Assembly: GCA_023390875.1 (NCBI GenBank)
Contig: JAEWCA010000447.1
Coordinates: 1-9,493, forward strand
DNA length: 9,493 bases
Source of the DNA: Actinomycetes bacterium
GTDB lineage: Bacteria > Actinomycetota > Actinomycetes > Actinomycetales > Cellulomonadaceae
Reading direction: 5' to 3'
Positions 6,249 to 9,493 of the stretch are shown here, piece by piece; within the stretch, counting starts at the first letter, position 1, and each line of letters begins with the position of its first letter. A program made the position numbers and the translations under genes. The notes beneath the pieces are model-generated. The model was not told where the DNA came from and ran no database searches. It saw only the letters and a program-made list of their open reading frames with translations.

Positions 6249-7805
6249 ATGCCGACCTATCTGTCGCCCGGCGTCTACGTCGAGGAGGTGGAGGCGGGTG
6301 CGCGACCGATCGAGGGGGTCGGCACGTCCGTCGCCGCCTTCGTCGGCATGGCCGCGAAGGGGCCGTTCAACCAGCCGACGCTGGTGTCGAACTGGACCCA
6401 GTTCTCCGAGACGTTCGGGGACTTCCTCCCCGACGCCTACCTCGCCCACTCCGTCTACGGGTACTTCCTCAACGGCGGGAACAACGCGTACATCGTGCGC
6501 ATCGGCTCGGACGGTGCCGTCGACGAGCCCGTGACGAAGGCGACGCCGAAGGCCCTGCCGGCCGGCGCGCAGGCCGTGATCGGCGCGTACCGGGTGGTGG
6601 CCCACGACCGGGCGCCCAAGACGAAGACGATCAGCGTCGAGGTGACCGACGCGGGCGGCGACAACCCGCCCGACGACCAGTTCAAGCTCGTCATCAAGGT
6701 CGACGGCAAGGACACCGAGACGTACGACAACGTCACGACGAAGCGCGGCGACAACAACGTCGTGACCCGCCTCGCGGAGTCGAAGCTCGTGACGATCGAG
6801 GAGCTCGCGTCGGGCAGCGCGCTCGCGAAGCCCGACAAGGGTTCCGCCGAGCTCACGGTCCCGCCGCCCGAGCCCGAGGTCCCCGAGACCGCCGACCTGG
6901 GTGCCGACGACTACATCGGCGACGCCGCCGACCGCACCGGCTTCAGCGGCCTGGAGGCGATCGACGAGGTGACGATCGTGTCCGTCCCGGACCTCGTCGC
7001 CGCGCTCGAGCAGGGCGCCATCGACCTCGAGACGTTCCAGGCCGTGCAGCTCGCCGTCATCGCGCACTGCGAGCTCATGGGCGACCGCGTCGCGATCCTC
7101 GACCCGCCGCCGGGCCTCAACCCGCAGCAGGTCAAGGACTGGCGGGTCAACCAGGCGGGCTACGACTCGAAGTACGCGACGCTCTACTGGCCGTACGTGA
7201 AGATCTTCGACCCGTCCACCGGGTCCAACAAGTTCGTGCCGCCGTCGGGTCACATGGCCGGCGTGTGGGCGCGCAGCGACCAGGAGCGCGGCGTGCACAA
7301 GGCGCCCGCGAACGAGGTCGTGCGCGGGGCGATCACCCTGCAGACGCAGATCACGAAGGCCGAGCACGAGCTGCTCAACCCGGTCGGCATCAACGCGATC
7401 CGCACGTTCCCCGGCCGCGGGGTCCGCGTGTGGGGCGCCCGGACCCTGTCGTCCGACCCGGCCTGGCGGTACGTCAACGTGCGGCGGCTGTTCAACTACC
7501 TCGAGGAGTCGATCCTCACGGGGACCCAGTGGGTCGTGTTCGAGCCGAACGACGACGCCCTGTGGGCCCGGATCCGCCGGACGATCTCCGCGTTCCTCGT
7601 CAACGAGTGGCGCCGGGGAGCGCTGTTCGGGCTCAGTCCGGACGAGGCGTTCTTCGTCCAGTGCGACCGGGAGACCAACCCCGCCGAGGCCATCGACGCC
7701 GGTCAGGTCACGTGCCGCATCGGGGTCGCACCGGTGAAGCCCGCCGAGTTCGTGATCTTCCAGCTGTCGCAGTTCTCCGGCGGCACCAGCCTCGCGTCCG
7801 AGTGA
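6249..7805 (+). CDS. Contractile tail sheath protein
   Basis: A 518-aa phage-type tail sheath protein, the contractile outer cylinder of the injection particle. The conserved N-terminus YLSPGVYVEEVEAGARPIEG (residues 4-23) carries the strand that links neighbouring sheath subunits, followed by GTSVAAFVGMAAKGPFNQP. A variable, charged insert of about 120 residues (roughly 95-215) is probably a surface-exposed domain. The core resumes with DDYIGD (220-225) and IDEVTIVSVPDL. The C-terminal sheath region has RTFPGRGVRVWGARTL (385-400), YVNVRRLFNYLEESI, and a final strand region ending KPAEFVIFQLSQF, which in this family completes the inter-subunit mesh. The ATG at 6249 follows a perfect AAGGAGG at 6239-6245, the best ribosome site in the window and in keeping with the high copy number of sheath protein. 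It opens the structural operon, with the tube gene 26 bp downstream. Confidence 0.96.
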   Translation: MPTYLSPGVYVEEVEAGARPIEGVGTSVAAFVGMAAKGPFNQPTLVSNWTQFSETFGDFLPDAYLAHSVYGYFLNGGNNAYIVRIGSDGAVDEPVTKATPKALPAGAQAVIGAYRVVAHDRAPKTKTISVEVTDAGGDNPPDDQFKLVIKVDGKDTETYDNVTTKRGDNNVVTRLAESKLVTIEELASGSALAKPDKGSAELTVPPPEPEVPETADLGADDYIGDAADRTGFSGLEAIDEVTIVSVPDLVAALEQGAIDLETFQAVQLAVIAHCELMGDRVAILDPPPGLNPQQVKDWRVNQAGYDSKYATLYWPYVKIFDPSTGSNKFVPPSGHMAGVWARSDQERGVHKAPANEVVRGAITLQTQITKAEHELLNPVGINAIRTFPGRGVRVWGARTLSSDPAWRYVNVRRLFNYLEESILTGTQWVVFEPNDDALWARIRRTISAFLVNEWRRGALFGLSPDEAFFVQCDRETNPAEAIDAGQVTCRIGVAPVKPAEFVIFQLSQFSGGTSLASE

Positions 7806-7831
7806 CGCCTCCACCCGAAGGAAGGTGAGTC

Positions 7832-8281
7832 ATGGCACTCGCAGATGCGTTGGACCTCGCCACCGCGTACGCGTTCAGCGTGAAGATCGACGGGATCCAG
7901 ATCCCGCACGTCATGGAGGTCAGCGGCCTCAAGGCCGAGGTCGACAAGGTGACGTACCAGCAGCAGACGCAGGACGGGAAGTTCGTGACGCGGCAGATGA
8001 TGGGCCGCCAGAAGGCCGGCGAGTTCAAGGTCAAGCGTGGCCTCACGGACTCCACGACCGTCACGGACTGGCTCAAGGCGGTGTTCGCCGGTGACCTCAA
8101 GGGCGCCCGCAAGACGGCCGAGGTCGCGATCTACACGTCCGACAACCAGCTGCTCAAGCGGATGAACTTCCGCAACGTCTGGGTCAAGGACGTCGAGCTC
8201 GGCGGCACCCTCAAGGCCGGGTCGACCGAGCCGCTGTCCGAGACGTTCACGGTCTGCTGGGACGAGATGGAGTTCGCCTGA
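7832..8281 (+). CDS. Tail tube protein (T4 gp19-like)
   Basis: A 149-aa inner tube protein. Hexamers stack inside the sheath and form the channel through which cargo is delivered. Recognised by its size, its position right after the sheath gene, and family-typical features: AYAFSVKIDGIQIPHVMEVSGL near the start (in two pieces AYAFSVKIDG and VMEVSGLKAEVD), then QMMGRQKAGEFKVKRGLTDS, the KRMNFRNVWVKDVELG strand region, and TEPLSETFTVCWDEME at the end. These correspond to the beta-barrel and oligomerisation loops of the gp19/Hcp-type fold. The ATG at 7832 follows AAGGAAGGTGAG. The stop overlaps the next start by one base (TGATG), implying translational coupling. Only one tube gene is present in the window; many eCIS loci have further tube paralogues. 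Confidence 0.95.
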   Translation: MALADALDLATAYAFSVKIDGIQIPHVMEVSGLKAEVDKVTYQQQTQDGKFVTRQMMGRQKAGEFKVKRGLTDSTTVTDWLKAVFAGDLKGARKTAEVAIYTSDNQLLKRMNFRNVWVKDVELGGTLKAGSTEPLSETFTVCWDEMEFA

Positions 8282-8739
8282 TGCGACGGACCGTCCCGGT
8301 CGCGCTCGGGGAGCCGGAGGTCGACGACGACGTGCAGGTCACGCCGTCGTCGGCCTCCCGGCGCCCCCAGCTCCGCACCGAGTTCGACTTCCAGCTGCCC
8401 CGCGGGTACCTGGACGACGACGGCGTGCTGCACCGGTCCGGGACGATGCGGCTCGCCACGGCACGCGACGAGCTGCTGCCGCTGTACGACGCACGTGTGC
8501 AGGAGAACCCCGCGTTCACCACGGTCGTGCTGCTGAGCCGGGTCATCACCTCGCTCGGCACGCTGCCGGGGATCACGTCGAACGTCGTCGAGAACATGTT
8601 CGCGTCCGACGTCGCGTTCCTGCAGGACCTGTACCGGCGCATCAACGCCGAGGGTCACACGCGCGCGGCCGTGGTCTGCCCGTCGTGCGCGCACCGCTTC
8701 GAGGTCGACATCTCGGGTGGGCGCCTGGGGGAATCGTGA
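8281..8739 (+). CDS. eCIS tail-assembly-like protein with CPSC motif
   Basis: A 152-aa protein that in contractile-system loci typically follows the tube gene. The first 35 or so residues are polar and probably disordered. The core contains FDFQLPRGYLDDDGVLHRSG and MRLATARDELLPL, a pattern that resembles tail-assembly (chaperone-like) proteins of contractile phages, then helices through VVLLSRVITSLGTL and VAFLQDLYRRINAEGH. The C-terminus has a single CPSCAHRF (Cys133, Cys136), a zinc-ribbon-like half site that may need a partner molecule to bind metal. The start at 8281 shares its A with the tube stop, and its own stop overlaps the GTG of the next gene (GTGA at 8736-8739). A role in tube or baseplate assembly is inferred from context; no enzyme motif is present. 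Confidence 0.75.
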   Translation: MRRTVPVALGEPEVDDDVQVTPSSASRRPQLRTEFDFQLPRGYLDDDGVLHRSGTMRLATARDELLPLYDARVQENPAFTTVVLLSRVITSLGTLPGITSNVVENMFASDVAFLQDLYRRINAEGHTRAAVVCPSCAHRFEVDISGGRLGES

Positions 8740-8894
8740 CGTACGCGCCCGAGCGGATCCACGAGGAGGTCGCGTACGTCGCCTACCACTTCCACTGGGC
8801 GCTCGACGACATCCTCGACCTCGAGCACCCGCAGCGGCTGCAGTACGTGCGCGAGATCGCCGCGATCAACCGGCGCATGAGCGAGGAGCGCTGA
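8736..8894 (+). CDS. Small DUF6760-type eCIS protein
   Basis: A 52-aa protein starting at a GTG that overlaps the previous stop by 3 bases. It reads YAPERIHEEVAYVAYHFHW, then ALDDILDLEHPQRLQYVREI and AAINRRMSEER. The pattern of an acidic start, VAYVAYHFHW, a D-rich turn and LEHPQRL matches my memory of the small DUF6760 family, which sits in the same slot of actinobacterial eCIS operons. It is probably two helices with no signal peptide or membrane segment. GGGGGA at 8727-8732 can serve as ribosome site. Its role is unknown; conserved placement suggests an assembly factor or minor structural component. An upstream in-frame ATG at 8685 would lie inside the preceding gene and add non-family sequence, so the GTG is preferred. 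Confidence 0.82.
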   Translation: MTYAPERIHEEVAYVAYHFHWALDDILDLEHPQRLQYVREIAAINRRMSEER

Positions 8895-8895
8895 C

Positions 8896-9493
8896 GTGCG
8901 GTGGCCCTGGCAGCGGGGGGACGGCGGGACTGGCGGTGCTGACGAAGGCGCCGCGGACCCGACGGCACGCCGCGCTGGTTCCGTGGGGTCGGAGGGCGAC
9001 GGTCGCGCCGTCGCCCCCGGCCCCGCTCCTGCTGCGTCCTCGGAGCCCGCTGCGCGTGCTGAGTCGCGCGCCGGCTGGGCGTTCCTCCCGCCGTTGCAGC
9101 GCACGATCCACGCGCCCGAGCTGACCAGCCGGCCCACCGCCTTCCTGCACGACCTGCCGACCCGGCAGGGCCTGTCCCTCACGAGCGGGATGTCGCACGT
9201 CGTCGACTCGCGCGCACCCTCCGGGGTCGTCGCCGACGAGGCCGGCGAGCACGTCCCCGTGCAGCGGTCCGCCGACGTCGACCTGTCCGTCCTGCCGCCC
9301 GCCGCTCCTCCCGAGGCTCCCGCCCGACGTGGCGGCCAGGGGTCGTTGCAGCGGCTCGCCGCACCGCCCGCCGGGGTCCGACCCGTGCGGGCCGTCGCCG
9401 TCGACCCCGACCCGTCGTTCGTCGCACCCGTCGGGACGCAGCCGAGCGTGCAGCGCTCCGCCGACCCGTCCGCGAGCGCCGACGCGTCCAGGG
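8896..9493 (+). CDS. QR-motif, Pro/Ala-rich eCIS protein (3' end outside window)
   Basis: An open frame begins at GTG 8896, one base after the DUF6760 stop, and runs to the end of the window without a stop (at least 199 residues). GAGGAG at 8883-8888 is a good ribosome site. The protein starts VRWPWQRGDGG, goes through a low-complexity Gly/Ala/Pro/Ser region (about residues 10-58), then GWAFLPPLQRTIH and a more ordered stretch (about 60-115), then a Pro/Ala/Val-rich region. The tripeptide [VL]QR recurs at residues 67-69, 122-124, 151-153 and 185-187, twice as VQRSAD. No catalytic motif is seen. Position and style fit the large poorly defined proteins that follow DUF6760 genes in actinobacterial eCIS operons; this match is from memory and the function is unknown. 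It could be a scaffold, a length-control protein or a cargo adaptor. Confidence 0.75.
   Translation, partial: MRWPWQRGDGGTGGADEGAADPTARRAGSVGSEGDGRAVAPGPAPAASSEPAARAESRAGWAFLPPLQRTIHAPELTSRPTAFLHDLPTRQGLSLTSGMSHVVDSRAPSGVVADEAGEHVPVQRSADVDLSVLPPAAPPEAPARRGGQGSLQRLAAPPAGVRPVRAVAVDPDPSFVAPVGTQPSVQRSADPSASADASR

Noticed and set aside
4983..7814. A very long minus-strand open frame (943 codons) opposite the DUF4157 and sheath genes
   Set aside because: It is antisense to well-supported genes, is full of Arg/Val/Gly/Leu repeats typical of GC-rich mirror frames, and shows no family motif.
6249..9493. Simple prophage or phage tail module
   Set aside because: The neighbouring DUF4157, AAA+ ATPase and DUF6760-type genes fit an injection system better, and no head, packaging or lysis genes are seen; the flanks could still change this.

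Overview
The window is very GC-rich, with strong G/C preference at third codon positions, GTG starts mixed with ATG, Shine-Dalgarno-led genes and stop/start overlaps. This points to a high-GC actinobacterium, and the protein style is compatible with Cellulomonas-like Micrococcales (an inference). The backbone is part of an extracellular contractile injection system (eCIS), a phage-tail-like secretion particle. Its recognisable parts are the AAA+ ATPase (left edge, 5' end outside the window), a DUF4157 HExxH protein, the tail sheath, the tail tube, a 152-aa tail-assembly-like protein, a 52-aa DUF6760-type protein, and the start of a proline/alanine-rich protein that runs off the right edge.

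Layout. Bases 1-1924: ATPase on the + strand. Bases 1925-5304: genes that are not eCIS structural parts. These are a convergent (- strand) membrane-anchored or secreted protein of unknown function, a short remnant of an upstream gene in the same orientation, an isochorismatase-family hydrolase, and a complete hipBA toxin-antitoxin operon with a pair of inverted repeats in front of it. Bases 5305-6018: DUF4157 protein, followed by a 17-bp-stem hairpin that should end its transcript. Bases 6249-9493: sheath, tube, assembly-like protein, DUF6760 protein and a partial QR-motif protein, all + strand. The last four are joined by 1-4 bp overlaps or a 1-bp gap, so they look like one translationally coupled operon.

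How the genes work together. The sheath contracts around the tube to drive it into a target. The ATPase is the usual AAA+ partner of such particles, with roles in assembly or disassembly inferred from the family. The small genes after the tube are assembly or baseplate-adjacent factors. The DUF4157 protein is a common eCIS companion and may be a protease, cargo or adaptor. HipA is a Ser/Thr kinase toxin held in check by HipB, and it probably has nothing mechanical to do with the particle, although it could stabilise the locus.

The least ordinary points are: a short [VL]QR motif repeated in both the DUF4157 protein and the partial 3'-end protein; two 16-bp inverted repeats spaced 31 bp apart ahead of hipB; a degenerate second AAA-like module in the ATPase; and signs of a recombination scar near 2696-2830. 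No RNA genes, CRISPR array, transposase or phage integrase were seen. No gap between genes exceeds about 230 bases.
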